Positions 16,879 to 28,189 are shown, counted from the stretch's first letter. The stretch: 64,000 bases of DNA from Azotobacter paspali (GCF_042434745.1 NZ_JBHLSS010000076.1), one strand, 5' to 3'. Notes: generated by a model not told the origin, from the sequence alone. Translations and numbers: made by a program.

Positions 16879-17256
16879 ATGGCCAGGAGAAAATGGAGAC
16901 AGACCGGTCTGCCCTTCAGATTCAGGCCGGGCAACCGGATCATGGACGCCCCGCCCACGCCGTCGGGCGACGGTGCTTCCAGGGAAAGCGTCACCCTCGC
17001 CAAGCTCTGCGCCCTGGCGGTCGACTTGATCCGCGGCAAGCGGGTACGGATCAGCCCGCAGGAGCGGGACGCGCTGTCCCCGATGTTCGAGTTGAGTTAT
17101 CTGCAGTGCGAAGGTGACTCCCAGGACGCCACCGGCCATGTCCTCTGCCACTGCTCGCATCCCGCACTGTTCGAGTTCTACTTCTTCTACCGCTGGCTAC
17201 CCGAACACGGGCAGCGCTTCCGCCCGCGCCGGGAGCCTCCCCCTCAGCTCCACTGA
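16879..17256 (+). CDS. Hypothetical protein, 125 aa
   Basis: I recognise no family. The ATG at 16879 follows AAGGAG with a nine-base gap and is preferred over the ATG at 16870, which abuts the RBS. The N-terminus is basic (MARRKWRQTGLPFRFRPGN). The middle LAKLCALAVDLIRGKRVRIS is helical. The end has CHCSHPALFEFYFFYRWLPEHG, with paired Cys-x-Cys and several aromatics. It is convergent with gdhB, 18 bases apart. Confidence 0.6.
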   Translation: MARRKWRQTGLPFRFRPGNRIMDAPPTPSGDGASRESVTLAKLCALAVDLIRGKRVRISPQERDALSPMFELSYLQCEGDSQDATGHVLCHCSHPALFEFYFFYRWLPEHGQRFRPRREPPPQLH

Positions 17257-17274
17257 GGGCCTGGCGGGGCCGCC

Positions 17275-20200
17275 TCAAGCCCCGCCCGCGGTACGGGCAC
17301 TGCTCTGCGCCAGGTCCGCCAGCTCGCGATTGGCGACCGCGAACATCGCATAGTCCGCGCCACCAGTCGCGCGCAATTCGGCCAGAGTCGCCCGCCAGCG
17401 CTCGACCGCCGGCTGGTTCTGCTCCAGCCAGAGGGCCACCCGCGCCTCGACATCCTCCGGTCCGCCGACCATCCGCAGCAGGGCGATGGTGATGGCGCGC
17501 TGCTGCCCGTCCATGTCGTCGCGAAAGGCTTCCCGGGCCAGCGCCTGCCATTGGCTCTCGACCGGCAGGTTGGTGATCTGCTGCAGGTACCAGGGCAGCT
17601 CCAGGGCGCCGCCGACAGCGAAATGCGCGGCCGCCACCACCGCCGGCTCGCGCCCGGTGACATCGGCCGCCGCGAGGATCGGCAACAGGGTGTAGAGGTA
17701 ACCGGTGCCGGCGACCAGCCGCGCCAGCAGCTCCGGCACCCCGGCCTCGGCATAGGCGCGGTAGCGCAGTTGCCACTGCTTGTGGGTGCTGCCTTCGAGC
17801 AGTTCGTCGAGCTTCAGGCCGAGGGCGGCGATCTGCGGACCGAAGTGGGCCACGTCGCGGGCGGCGTCCAGCTCGCCGCGGCGGTTGCGCAGGAACCAGC
17901 GGGTGGCGCGCCGGCCCAGGCGGGCCAACTCGTCCATCAGGGTCAGTTGCAGCTCGGCGGGAACCTGATGGTCCAGCGCCTCGATCTGCCGGAACCAGTG
18001 CGGCAGGTGGAAGATGTCGCGGACGATCACGTAGGCCTCGGCCACTGCCGCGGCGTCCATGCCGCTGGACTCCTTGAGGCGCTGCACGAAGGTGATGCCC
18101 ATGTGGTTGACCAGATCGTTGGCGATCTGCGTGGCGACAATCTCGCGGCGCAGCCGGTGGCCGCGCATCAGCGCGCCGAAGCGCTCCACCAGCGGCGTCG
18201 GGAAGGCGCTCTGCATGTCGCGGATCATATAGTCGTCGTCCGGCACCGCGGACTCCAGCAGAGACTCCTTGAGGTCGATCTTGCTGTAGGAAATCAGCAC
18301 CGCCAGCTCCGGGCGGGTCAGGCTGGTGCCGCTGGCCAGGCGCTCGGTGAGTTGCTCGTCGGAGGGCAGGAACTCCAGGGCGCGATCCAGCCGCCCGGCG
18401 TGTTCCAGGGCGTCGATCAGCCGCCGGTATTCGCCCGGATGCAGGCGCGCGCGGCGCTCGGCCAGGGACAACGCCTGGGTCTGCTCGTAGATGTTGTTCA
18501 GCACCAGTTGCGCCACCGCATCGGTCATCTCGTGGAGCAAGCGGTCGCGCTGCTTGCCGGTCATGTCGCCGGCGGCGAGCACCTTGCCGAGCAGGATCTT
18601 GATGTTCACCTCGTGGTCGGAGCAGTCGACCCCGCCGGCATTGTCGATGAAGTCGGTGTTGCAGGCGCCACCGGCGAGGCAGTACTCGACCCGGCCGAGC
18701 TGGCTGAAGCCCAGGTTGCCGCCCTCGCCCACCACCTTGGCGCGCAGCTCGACGCCGTTGACCCGCAGCGCGTCGTTGGCCTTGTCGCCGATGTCCGCAT
18801 GACTTTCCCGGCTGGACTTCACGTAGGTGCCGATGCCGCCGTTCCACAACAGGTCGACCGGCGCGCGCAACAGGGCCTGGATCAGTTCGCCAGGGGTCAG
18901 CCGCTCGGCGGCGATGGCGAAGCGCTCGCGCATCTGGGCGCTGACCGGGATGCTCTTGGCGCTGCGCGGGAATACCCCGCCGCCGGGCGAGATCAGCGCC
19001 GGATCGTAGTCGGCCCAGGAAGAGCGCGACAGCTCGAACAGCCGGCGCCGCTCGGCGAAGCTCGCCCGCGGGTCCGGATCGGGATCGACGAACACATGGC
19101 GATGGTCGAAGGCCGCCAGCAGGCGCAGGCTCTGCGACTGCAAGAGGCCGTTGCCGAACACATCGCCGGACATGTCGCCGATGCCGATCACGCTGATCGG
19201 GTCATTCTGCGCATCGATACCGCGCTCGCGGAAGTGATGCTGCACGGCGACCCAGGCGCCGCGGGCGGTGATGCCCATCTTCTTGTGGTCGTAGCCACTG
19301 GAGCCGCCGGAAGCGAAGGCATCGCCCAACCAAAAGGCATAGTCGGCGGCGACGCCGTTGGCGATGTCGGAAAAGCTCGCCGTGCCCTTGTCGGCGGCCA
19401 CTACCAGGTAGGGATCGTCGCCGTCGTAGCGCAGCACACCGGCCGGCGGCGCCACCTTGTCCTCCCTGAGATTGTCGGTGACGTCCAGCAAGGCCGAGAC
19501 GAAGATCCGGTAGCAGGCGATCGCCTCGGCCTGGATCTCGTCCCGCGAACCGCCGACCGGCAGGCGCCGCGGGACGAAGCCGCCCTTGGCGCCGACCGGC
19601 ACGATCACCGCGTTCTTCACCTGCTGGGCCTTGACCAGACCGAGCACCTCGGTGCGGTAGTCCTCCTCGCGGTCGGACCAGCGCAGGCCGCCACGCGCCA
19701 CCTTGCCGCCGCGCAGATGCACCCCCTCGACCCGCGGCGAGTAGACGAAGATTTCGAAGCGCGGTACCGGTCGCGGCAGCTCGGACAGGGCTTGCGGGTC
19801 GAGCTTCAGGCTGAAGTAGCCCTTGGCCCGGCCGGCGGCATCGGGCTGGTAGAAGTTGCTGCGCAGAGTGGCCTTGATCAGCTCCAGGTAGCGCCGTAGG
19901 ATACGGTCCTCGTTGAGCACCTCGACCCTGTCCAAGGCACCGAGAATGGCCTGCTCCAGGCGCTGCTGCTTGTCCTCCAGGTTCTCGCCGGCGATGCGCC
20001 GCGCCAGGTAGAAGCGGGTGCGGAACAGCCTGACCAGCTCGCGGGCGATGTCGCTGTGATTGAGCAGCGCGGCGGCGATGTAGCCGAGATCGAAGCCCAG
20101 ACGCACCTGCTTGAGGTAGCGGGCGTAGGCGCGCAGCAGGGCGACCTCGCGCCAGGGCATGGAGGCTTTCAGCACCAGGCGGTTGAAGGCGTCGTTCTCG

Positions 20201-22140
20201 GCGTCGCCGCGGACGATGTGGATGAAGGCGTCCTGCAGGGTGTCGTTAAGCTGCTGGAGGTCCACCTCCGCGCCGCCGGTAAGGCTGAAGGAGAAGTCGT
20301 GAATCCAGAATTCGCGGCCGTCGCGGTGGCGCAACTGGAAGGGAAATTCGCCGAGCACGCGCAGGCCGAGGTTTTCGAGGATCGGCAGCACGTCGGACAG
20401 CGGCAACGGGCTGTCCAGGTGGTAGATCTTGCCGTGCAGTTGCCGGTCGTCCTGGTGCAGCGGCTGGTAGAAGCTCATCACTAGCGGCCGCTCTTCGCCT
20501 AGGGACAGCAAGTGCTGCATGTCGACCACCGCCGAATGGGGGGCGAAACGCTCCCGGTAACCGGCCGGAAAGCCCTGCGGGAAGTCCGCCAGCAGGCCCG
20601 TGCCCGCGGCCTCGCCGAAGCTCTCCACGATCAGGCCTGCGTAGTCGTCCCGCCAGGAGCGGCAGGCGCGGATCATCTCCTGTTCCAGGCGCTGGGGATT
20701 GAAATCGACCCGCACCTTGGGATCGACGCGCAAGATGAACTGCACCCGCGCCAGGATAGACTCGGAGAAATACACCCAGAACTCGCAGTCGCTGGCCTTC
20801 AGGCGCTCCATCAGAAGCTGCTGCATCTTCTGGCGGATCTCCGTGGAATAGACGTCGCGCGGCACGTAGGCCAGGCCGTAGATGAAGCGTCCGTAGGGGT
20901 CCTTGCGCAGGAACAGGCGCAGGCGGTTGCGCTCCTGGATCTGCACGATGCTGATCGCGGTGCGCAACAGTTCGTCCGACGGCGTCTGGAACAGGTCGTC
21001 GCGCGGCAGTACCTCGAGCACCTGGCCGAGTTCGCGAAACAGATGGCCACTGCTGTCGAAACCGGCGCGCCGCTCGATCTCCGCGGCCTTACGGCGAATC
21101 CAGGGAATGTGCCGAACGCTCTCGTTGTACACCGAGGCGGTGTACAGGCCCATGAAGCGGTATTCCCTGACCACCCGACCGGCCTCGTCCAGCTCGCGCA
21201 GGGAAATGTAGTTGGGATACGCCGGACGGTGTACCCGCGACGGCTGCGAGGCCTTGGCGAAGGACAGCAGCAGCGGCTCGCGCAGGTAGCGCAGGGGCTC
21301 CGGCTCGATGTGCAGCCAGGTCGGGTCCAGCCCGGTGCGCAACCGTTTGCTCAGCCCCAGCAGGGAGCGCTCGTCGTAGACGATACGCGCGCCGTCGTCC
21401 GGGCTGTCGGCCAGGGTGAACTCCTCGTAGCCAAGGAAGGTGAAGTGGTCCTCCAGCAGCCAGCGCAGGAACACCTTGATCTCCGCCAGTTCCCCGGCAT
21501 CCACCGCCAGTCGCGCCCGCTCCAGCCAGTCCAGCAGTCCGCGCACGCAGGAGGTCATCGGCACGAAGTCGGCGACCGCCAGGCGCACCTCGCCGAACAC
21601 CTCCTGCAGCGCCTGCTCCAGTTCGCGCTGCTCGCCGGGGCTGGCGCAGCGGTCGATCTCGGCGAAGACCAGCGCCTCGTGCCGCATGCCCTCGCCCTGG
21701 CGGTTGCGAGGCAGGATCTCCAGCAACCCACCGGCGGCGTCGCGACGCACCCAAAAGACTCCGCCCTGCAGGCTGTGGATGCCATGGCCGTGACGGTTCA
21801 GCTCCATGCGCAGCGAATCGACCAGAAAGGGCATATCCGGGTGCAACACTTCGACCACGCTGTGGCTGGACAGCCAACCGTGCTTCTCGTAGTCGGGATT
21901 GAAGATCCGCACCTCCGGCCGCGCCGGATCGAAGCGTTCGAGCAGGTGCCAAGCCGAAAGGGTGCAGCCGACCAGATCTGACAGCCGCCGCTCGATCAGT
22001 TCGTCGAGGGCGACCATGGCGAAGAACTCCTCGGCGAACAGCATCACCGGCGGCAACAGCCGCTCGTCCAGATGCGCCCCCAGGGCCGCCCGCAACTGCG
22101 CCAGAAAGTCGGCCTTGCTGTCCGCCACGAAGAACGCCAT
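17275..22140 (-). CDS. gdhB: NAD-specific glutamate dehydrogenase, large (180 kDa) type
   Basis: The 1621-aa cytosolic enzyme converts glutamate to 2-oxoglutarate and ammonium with NAD. Length and domain order fit the L-GDH180 class of Pseudomonas and Streptomyces. A long N-terminal regulatory region (1 to ~720) precedes the catalytic core with KVARGGLRWSDREEDYRTEVLG, VPVGAKGGFVPR and GDMSGDVFGNG. VVGEGGNLGFSQLGR lies in the NAD-binding half, followed by a C-terminal helical domain. The ATG at 22140 gives MAFFVADSKADFL; the frame upstream of it is not protein-like. Divergent from mprF. Large Arg/Ala-rich frames on the other strand are shadows. Confidence 0.96.
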   Translation of the reverse strand: MAFFVADSKADFLAQLRAALGAHLDERLLPPVMLFAEEFFAMVALDELIERRLSDLVGCTLSAWHLLERFDPARPEVRIFNPDYEKHGWLSSHSVVEVLHPDMPFLVDSLRMELNRHGHGIHSLQGGVFWVRRDAAGGLLEILPRNRQGEGMRHEALVFAEIDRCASPGEQRELEQALQEVFGEVRLAVADFVPMTSCVRGLLDWLERARLAVDAGELAEIKVFLRWLLEDHFTFLGYEEFTLADSPDDGARIVYDERSLLGLSKRLRTGLDPTWLHIEPEPLRYLREPLLLSFAKASQPSRVHRPAYPNYISLRELDEAGRVVREYRFMGLYTASVYNESVRHIPWIRRKAAEIERRAGFDSSGHLFRELGQVLEVLPRDDLFQTPSDELLRTAISIVQIQERNRLRLFLRKDPYGRFIYGLAYVPRDVYSTEIRQKMQQLLMERLKASDCEFWVYFSESILARVQFILRVDPKVRVDFNPQRLEQEMIRACRSWRDDYAGLIVESFGEAAGTGLLADFPQGFPAGYRERFAPHSAVVDMQHLLSLGEERPLVMSFYQPLHQDDRQLHGKIYHLDSPLPLSDVLPILENLGLRVLGEFPFQLRHRDGREFWIHDFSFSLTGGAEVDLQQLNDTLQDAFIHIVRGDAENDAFNRLVLKASMPWREVALLRAYARYLKQVRLGFDLGYIAAALLNHSDIARELVRLFRTRFYLARRIAGENLEDKQQRLEQAILGALDRVEVLNEDRILRRYLELIKATLRSNFYQPDAAGRAKGYFSLKLDPQALSELPRPVPRFEIFVYSPRVEGVHLRGGKVARGGLRWSDREEDYRTEVLGLVKAQQVKNAVIVPVGAKGGFVPRRLPVGGSRDEIQAEAIACYRIFVSALLDVTDNLREDKVAPPAGVLRYDGDDPYLVVAADKGTASFSDIANGVAADYAFWLGDAFASGGSSGYDHKKMGITARGAWVAVQHHFRERGIDAQNDPISVIGIGDMSGDVFGNGLLQSQSLRLLAAFDHRHVFVDPDPDPRASFAERRRLFELSRSSWADYDPALISPGGGVFPRSAKSIPVSAQMRERFAIAAERLTPGELIQALLRAPVDLLWNGGIGTYVKSSRESHADIGDKANDALRVNGVELRAKVVGEGGNLGFSQLGRVEYCLAGGACNTDFIDNAGGVDCSDHEVNIKILLGKVLAAGDMTGKQRDRLLHEMTDAVAQLVLNNIYEQTQALSLAERRARLHPGEYRRLIDALEHAGRLDRALEFLPSDEQLTERLASGTSLTRPELAVLISYSKIDLKESLLESAVPDDDYMIRDMQSAFPTPLVERFGALMRGHRLRREIVATQIANDLVNHMGITFVQRLKESSGMDAAAVAEAYVIVRDIFHLPHWFRQIEALDHQVPAELQLTLMDELARLGRRATRWFLRNRRGELDAARDVAHFGPQIAALGLKLDELLEGSTHKQWQLRYRAYAEAGVPELLARLVAGTGYLYTLLPILAAADVTGREPAVVAAAHFAVGGALELPWYLQQITNLPVESQWQALAREAFRDDMDGQQRAITIALLRMVGGPEDVEARVALWLEQNQPAVERWRATLAELRATGGADYAMFAVANRELADLAQSSARTAGGA

Positions 22141-22286
22141 GGTCGTGCTCCCGAAGTGCTCCTGGATGTAGCATAGGCGGCCCTTGGCCCATCCATGCCT
22201 GCCCCATGCCGGAGCACGGCCCGGAACGCCTCTCATCATCCTTCCCCGAGCCCCGCCAACGCAGCCCCGGAGCTGGAAACGCCCCA

Positions 22287-24917
22287 ATGAATACCCTGAG
22301 CAAACGATCGGCCATCTCTGTCTGCATCAAGGCGCTGCAAGCCCTCGTGCACCGGCTCCGCCCCCTCGGCGAATACCGCACCGTCTTGACTTCGCTATTC
22401 ACCCTGCTGGTCTTCAGCTTGGCGCTGATCGCCTGTCGCCACCTGCTCGACAGCCTGAATCCCCAGCATCTGCACGAAGCCCTGCTCGCCATACCGGGTA
22501 CCGACCTGGTGCTGGCCCTGCTGGCCACGGCGGCCGGTTTCGTCGCCCTGCTCGGCTACGAATGGTCGGCTTGCCGCTACGCCGGCGTGCGTCTGCCGCC
22601 TCCCAGCCTGCTGCTCGGCGGCTTCTGCGCCTTCGCCATCGGCAACGCCACCGGCCTCTCGCTGCTCACCGGCGGCGCCGTGCGCTACCGGCTGTACGGC
22701 CAGCAGGGCGTGGCCGCTGCAGAGATCGCCAGGATCAGCCTGTTCGCCAGCCTGTCGCTGGGCTGCACACTGCCGCTGCTGGCCGCTAGCGCCGCGCTGC
22801 TCGACCTGCCGCAGGCGAGCCGCGTCCTGCATCTGGCCGCCGGCCCCCTGGCGACCATGGCGGTGGCCGTACTGCTCGGCTACGCGGCGCTGGCGCTGTT
22901 CCTCTGGCGGCACGCCACGCCGGACGAACGGAACCCGCAGGTCATTCGCGCCAGCTTCGGCCCCTACAGCCTGGGCCTGCCCTCGGGGCGCCTGAGCCTG
23001 CTGCAGTTGCTGATCGCCTGCGCCGATGTGGTGGCCGCCGCCTTCGTGCTCCATGTCCTACTGCCGGAGGGACCTGCCTTCGGCAGTTTCCTGCTGGTCT
23101 ACCTGGTGGCGCTGGCCGCCGGCGTGCTCAGCCATGTGCCGGGCGGCATCGGCGTGTTCGAGGCGGTGCTGCTCGCCGCCTTCGGCCAGAGCGTCGGCAC
23201 GGCGCCGCTGGCCGCGGCCTTGCTGCTCTACCGGGTGATCTACACGGGCTTGCCGCTGGTACTGGCCTGTTTGCTGCTACTTGGCAACGAAGCCCGCCGG
23301 CTGACCCGCGCCGGCCTGCGCCTGGCCACCGGCCTGGCCGCGCCGGTGCTGGCCGTGCAGGTGTTCATCGCCGGCATCGTGCTGCTGTTCTCCGGCGCCA
23401 CGCCGAGCCTCGACGAGCGCCTGGAGCCACTGAACTACCTGGTGCCCCTGCAACTGATCGAACTCTCGCACCTGGGCTCCAGCCTAATCGGCGTGGTCTG
23501 CCTGCTGCTCGCCCAGGGCCTGCGCCGGCATCTCTCGGCGGCCTGGGCGTTGACCCTGGTGCTGCTGCTGGCCGCCGCCCTGCTCTCGTTGCTCAAGGGC
23601 TTCGATTGGGAGGAGGCCAGCGTGCTGATCGGCATCGCGGCGCTGCTGGCGCTGTTCCGCAAAGCCTTCTACCGCCCCAGCCGGCTGCTCGAACTGCCCG
23701 GCTCGCCGCCGATCATGCTGGCAACCCTCGGCGTGCTAGTAGCCAGCACTTGGCTGCTGCTGTTCGTCTACCAGGACCTGCCCTACAGCCACACCTTGTG
23801 GTGGCAGTTCGCGCTAGACGGCAACGCTCCCCGCGGTCTGCGCGCCCTGCTGGGCAGCAGCTTGACGCTGCTGGTGGTCGGCCTCGTCTGGCTGCTGCGC
23901 AGCCCGCCGCCGCCGCAGAACCTGCCCGGCCCCGCGGACCTCGAACGGGCCTTCGCCGCGGTCCGCGCCTCGCAGCAGCCGGAAGGCGCGCTGGCGCTGT
24001 CCGGCGACAAGGCGCTGCTGTTCGACTCCGCGCGCGACGCCTTCCTCATGTACGCCCGGCGCGGGCACAGCATGGTGGCGCTGTTCGACCCGGTAGGCAC
24101 ACCGCAGCAGCGCGCCGACCTGATCTGGCAGTTCCGCGACCTGTGCGATTTGCACTACCGACGGCCGGTGTTCTACCAGGTGCGCGCCGAGAACCTGCCG
24201 CACTACATGGATATCGGCCTGATCGCTATCAAGCTGGGCGAAGAGGCGAAGGTCGACCTGCGCCACTTCGACCTCGACAACCCCGGCAAGCACATGAAGG
24301 ATTTGCGCTACACCTGGAACCGCTGTCGGCGCGACGGCCTCGATCTGGTGTTCCACGAGCGCGGCCAGGCGCCGCTAGCCGAGCTGGAGGAGATCTCCAG
24401 GGCCTGGCTGGCCGGCAAGACCGGCCGCGAGAAGGGTTTCTCCCTCGGCCGTTTCAGCCCGGACTACCTGCAGTATTTCCGCATCGTGGTGGCGCACCAT
24501 CAGGGGCGCCCGGTGGCCTTCGCCAACCTGCTGGAAACCGACAGCCCGGAAACCGCCGGCCTCGACCTGATGCGCGTGCATCCGGATGCACCGAAGCTGA
24601 CCATGGAATTTCTCATCCTCGGCATCCTGCTGCATTTTAAAGAGCGCGGCGGCGACTTCTTCAGCCTCGGCATGGTGCCGCTCTCCGGCATGCTGCCGCG
24701 GCGCGGCGCACCGCTGCCGCAACGCCTCGGCGCGCTGCTGTTCGAGAATTCCGAATACTTCTACAACTTCCAGGGCCTGCGCCGCTTCAAGGAGAAATTC
24801 GATCCGCAGTGGGAGCCGCGCTATCTCGCGGTGCCCGCCGGCATCGATCCGTTGCTGGCCCTGGCCGACACCGCCGCGCTGATCGCCGGCGGCCTTTCTG
24901 GACTGGTGAAACGTTGA
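22287..24917 (+). CDS. mprF: Phosphatidylglycerol aminoacyl-transferase/flippase MprF
   Basis: The 876-aa inner-membrane protein has about a dozen transmembrane helices (residues ~30-550), including the flippase-like core GVLSHVPGGIGVFEAVLL. A cytosolic GNAT-like transferase domain (~580-860) carries FYQVRAENLPHYMDIGL, RYTWNRCRRDGL and FFSLGMVPLSGM. It moves Lys or Ala from aminoacyl-tRNA to phosphatidylglycerol, lowering surface negative charge. Which amino acid cannot be told from sequence; P. aeruginosa MprF makes alanyl-PG. Its stop overlaps the next gene's ATG (TGATG), coupling it to the VirJ-like gene. Confidence 0.94.
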   Translation: MNTLSKRSAISVCIKALQALVHRLRPLGEYRTVLTSLFTLLVFSLALIACRHLLDSLNPQHLHEALLAIPGTDLVLALLATAAGFVALLGYEWSACRYAGVRLPPPSLLLGGFCAFAIGNATGLSLLTGGAVRYRLYGQQGVAAAEIARISLFASLSLGCTLPLLAASAALLDLPQASRVLHLAAGPLATMAVAVLLGYAALALFLWRHATPDERNPQVIRASFGPYSLGLPSGRLSLLQLLIACADVVAAAFVLHVLLPEGPAFGSFLLVYLVALAAGVLSHVPGGIGVFEAVLLAAFGQSVGTAPLAAALLLYRVIYTGLPLVLACLLLLGNEARRLTRAGLRLATGLAAPVLAVQVFIAGIVLLFSGATPSLDERLEPLNYLVPLQLIELSHLGSSLIGVVCLLLAQGLRRHLSAAWALTLVLLLAAALLSLLKGFDWEEASVLIGIAALLALFRKAFYRPSRLLELPGSPPIMLATLGVLVASTWLLLFVYQDLPYSHTLWWQFALDGNAPRGLRALLGSSLTLLVVGLVWLLRSPPPPQNLPGPADLERAFAAVRASQQPEGALALSGDKALLFDSARDAFLMYARRGHSMVALFDPVGTPQQRADLIWQFRDLCDLHYRRPVFYQVRAENLPHYMDIGLIAIKLGEEAKVDLRHFDLDNPGKHMKDLRYTWNRCRRDGLDLVFHERGQAPLAELEEISRAWLAGKTGREKGFSLGRFSPDYLQYFRIVVAHHQGRPVAFANLLETDSPETAGLDLMRVHPDAPKLTMEFLILGILLHFKERGGDFFSLGMVPLSGMLPRRGAPLPQRLGALLFENSEYFYNFQGLRRFKEKFDPQWEPRYLAVPAGIDPLLALADTAALIAGGLSGLVKR

Positions 24918-26176
24918 TGCGCCGATATTCCGCCCTCTTTCTCCTGCTCGCCGCCCTTCCGCCGATTGCCGCCGGCGTCGCTTGGCTCCTGCTCCGCCAG
25001 CCGGCGCCGAGCCAGGAACAGCGCAGCCTCGCCGACGGCAGCCCGCTGCAACTGATCGAGCCCGGTGGCCCGGTACGCCAGCGGGTGATTCTGCTGCTGT
25101 CCGCCGAAGCCCGCCCGCAGCCCGAACGCCTGCTCGAAATGGCCGGCGCCCACGCCGCCCGGCTGGCCGTCCTGGACCAGGACGGAGCCGACTGCCGGCG
25201 CCAATTGCGGCGGCTCGACGAAGCCCTGGCGCAGCTCGGCGGACCGGCCGACTTGGTCGCCGGCGACGGCCCCGGCGCCCAACTGGCTTGGCGCTGGCTC
25301 GCCGCGCAGAGCGACGACCGGGCGCAGGCGCTATCGATCGGCTTTCGCCTCGACCAAACCGCCTGTCCCGAGGCCCTGCCGCCAGAGGCGCCGCACGGCC
25401 GCTGGCATGCGATCTGGAACGACAACCCGGACGACGCCAGCGCCCGCTTCGCCCGCGCCCAGGCCAATGCCGACACGCAGATCGCCGACTACGGCACGCC
25501 CGTCCAGCGCCTCCTGCTGGACAACCTCGGCCGCCTGCTGGAAGGGCGCGCCGATCCGTTGCCGCTGGTCGAGGTGCCGGCCGCCGGGGCGGGCGACACG
25601 GTGGCGATCTTCTACTCGGGCGACGGCGGCTGGCGCGACCTCGACCGCGACGTCGCCGCCGAGCTAGCCAAGCGCGGCTACCCGGTGGTCGGCGTCGACT
25701 GCCTGCGCTATTTTTGGAACCGCAAGTCGCCCGAACAGGCCGCCGCCGACCTCGCCCGGATTCTGCGCACCTATCGCGAACGCTGGGGCGCCAAGCGCTT
25801 CGTGCTGATCGGCTTCTCGTTCGGCGCCGATGTGCTGCCGGCCATCTACAATCGTCTCGACGCCTCCGACCAGGCCTCGATCGACAACCTGCTTTTGCTC
25901 GCTCTGGGGCGCAGCGGCAGCTTCGAGATCCAGGTCCAGGGCTGGCTCGGCGCGGCGGGCCAGGATGCCCCGACCGCCCCGGAAATGGCCCGTCTGCCGG
26001 CGGCCAAGGTTTTCTGCGTCTACGGCACCGAGGAGGCCGCGGAAAGCGGCTGCACCCAGCCGCAGAATCTGGGCGAAAAACTCGCGCTGCCGGGCGGGCA
26101 CCATTACGACCACGACTATCCGGCACTGAGCGAACGCCTGATCGCGGCGATCCGGGCTCGCCGGGACGGACACTGA
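24917..26176 (+). CDS. VirJ/AcvB-like periplasmic hydrolase, probable aminoacyl-PG hydrolase
   Basis: The 419-aa protein has a signal anchor (residues 4-26). Its C-terminal VirJ domain holds VAIFYSGDGGWRDLDRDVAAE, GVDCLRYFWNRKSPEQ, LIGFSFGADVLPAIYN (nucleophile Ser) and GGHHYDHDY (His). In Agrobacterium, AcvB hydrolyses lysyl-PG, and the P. aeruginosa gene next to mprF (PA0919) hydrolyses alanyl-PG. Overlap with mprF here supports the same role, adjusting the amount of aminoacylated lipid. The N-terminal half (~27-220) is less conserved. Confidence 0.85.
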   Translation: MRRYSALFLLLAALPPIAAGVAWLLLRQPAPSQEQRSLADGSPLQLIEPGGPVRQRVILLLSAEARPQPERLLEMAGAHAARLAVLDQDGADCRRQLRRLDEALAQLGGPADLVAGDGPGAQLAWRWLAAQSDDRAQALSIGFRLDQTACPEALPPEAPHGRWHAIWNDNPDDASARFARAQANADTQIADYGTPVQRLLLDNLGRLLEGRADPLPLVEVPAAGAGDTVAIFYSGDGGWRDLDRDVAAELAKRGYPVVGVDCLRYFWNRKSPEQAAADLARILRTYRERWGAKRFVLIGFSFGADVLPAIYNRLDASDQASIDNLLLLALGRSGSFEIQVQGWLGAAGQDAPTAPEMARLPAAKVFCVYGTEEAAESGCTQPQNLGEKLALPGGHHYDHDYPALSERLIAAIRARRDGH

Positions 26177-26290
26177 AGCGCCGCCGGACCGACGGGCCAT
26201 CAGTATGGCAGCACGGCGCCCCGTTTTGCTTTAAAGTTGGCGCCCGCTGTCCCGCGGCAGCCTGCGATCATTTCGTTGCGGAAGTTAGAG

Positions 26291-27250
<960 letters not shown>

Positions 27251-28189
27251 ATGCACACGCTGGCGGCGGCGGACGGTATCCGGGTCGGCCTGGGCGAGCT
27301 GATCGAGATCCGCCATCGGGCGCGCGAACTGCAACTGTTCTCCAGCGCGGCACGCCGCAACGCGCTGCTCGGGGCGCACCACTCGCGGCTGCGCGGGCGC
27401 GGCGTGGACTTCGACCAAGTGCGCGTCTACCAGGCCGGCGACGACGTGCGCAACATCGACTGGCGGGTCACCGCGCGCACCCAGGAGCCGCACACCAAGC
27501 TGTTCCACGAAGAGCGCGAGCGGCCGATCTTCATCCTCGTCGAGCAGAGCCGGCAACTGTTTTTTGGCTCCTCGCGGCTGTTCAAGTCGGTACTCGCCGC
27601 CCAGGCCGCGGCGCTAATCGGCTGGGCCGCCCTGGAACACAACGACCGGGTCGGCGGGCTGGTGTTCGGCAGCAGCGCGCCCCACGAGATCAAGCCGCGG
27701 CGCAGCAAGCAGAGCCTGCTGCGACTGCTCAACCGCCTGGTGCGCGCCAACCACGCCCTGCACGGCGAACTGCCGGACGAGCCAGACGGCTTCGGCCAGG
27801 CCCTGCGCCGCACCCGCGAGGTGCTGCGTCCGGGCAGCCTAGTGGTGGTGCTGTGCGACGAGCGGGCGCTGTCGGATACCGCCGAGCGCCAGTTGCTGCT
27901 GCTCGGCCGGCACAGCGAACTGCTGCTGCTGCCGCTCTCCGACCCCCTCGATCACGCCCTGCCCGCCGCCGGCCTGCTGCGCTTTTCCCAGAACGGCGCA
28001 CAACTGGAGCTGGACACCCACGACAGTGGGCTGCGCCAGGCCTACCGAAGCCTCGGCCAGGCGCGCCAGGCGCGCTGGGAACGCCTCGCCGAACGCCTCG
28101 GCAGTCTGCTGCTGCCGCTCAGCACGCAATTCGAACTGATCGAGCAGTTGCGCGAGCGCCTACGGCCGCGACCGGTATGGCGGCCATGA
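27251..28189 (+). CDS. DUF58 protein of the moxR/Bat operon
   Basis: The 312-aa protein carries the DUF58 hallmark RGRGVDFDQVRVYQAGDDVRNIDWRVTAR (given here as the span around residues 47-75; key residues are the Asp-Asp-x-Arg-x-Ile-Asp-Trp block). A vWA-like domain without a strict metal site follows (ERPIFILVEQSRQLFFGS). No membrane anchor is present. DUF58 proteins are regular partners of MoxR ATPases and of BatA/B. ATG follows the moxR stop directly, and its own stop overlaps the next ATG. Confidence 0.9.
   Translation: MHTLAAADGIRVGLGELIEIRHRARELQLFSSAARRNALLGAHHSRLRGRGVDFDQVRVYQAGDDVRNIDWRVTARTQEPHTKLFHEERERPIFILVEQSRQLFFGSSRLFKSVLAAQAAALIGWAALEHNDRVGGLVFGSSAPHEIKPRRSKQSLLRLLNRLVRANHALHGELPDEPDGFGQALRRTREVLRPGSLVVVLCDERALSDTAERQLLLLGRHSELLLLPLSDPLDHALPAAGLLRFSQNGAQLELDTHDSGLRQAYRSLGQARQARWERLAERLGSLLLPLSTQFELIEQLRERLRPRPVWRP

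Noticed and set aside
17551..21981. Long plus-strand frames over gdhB
   Set aside because: They are mirror frames of the 1621-aa glutamate dehydrogenase and contain no recognisable domain.
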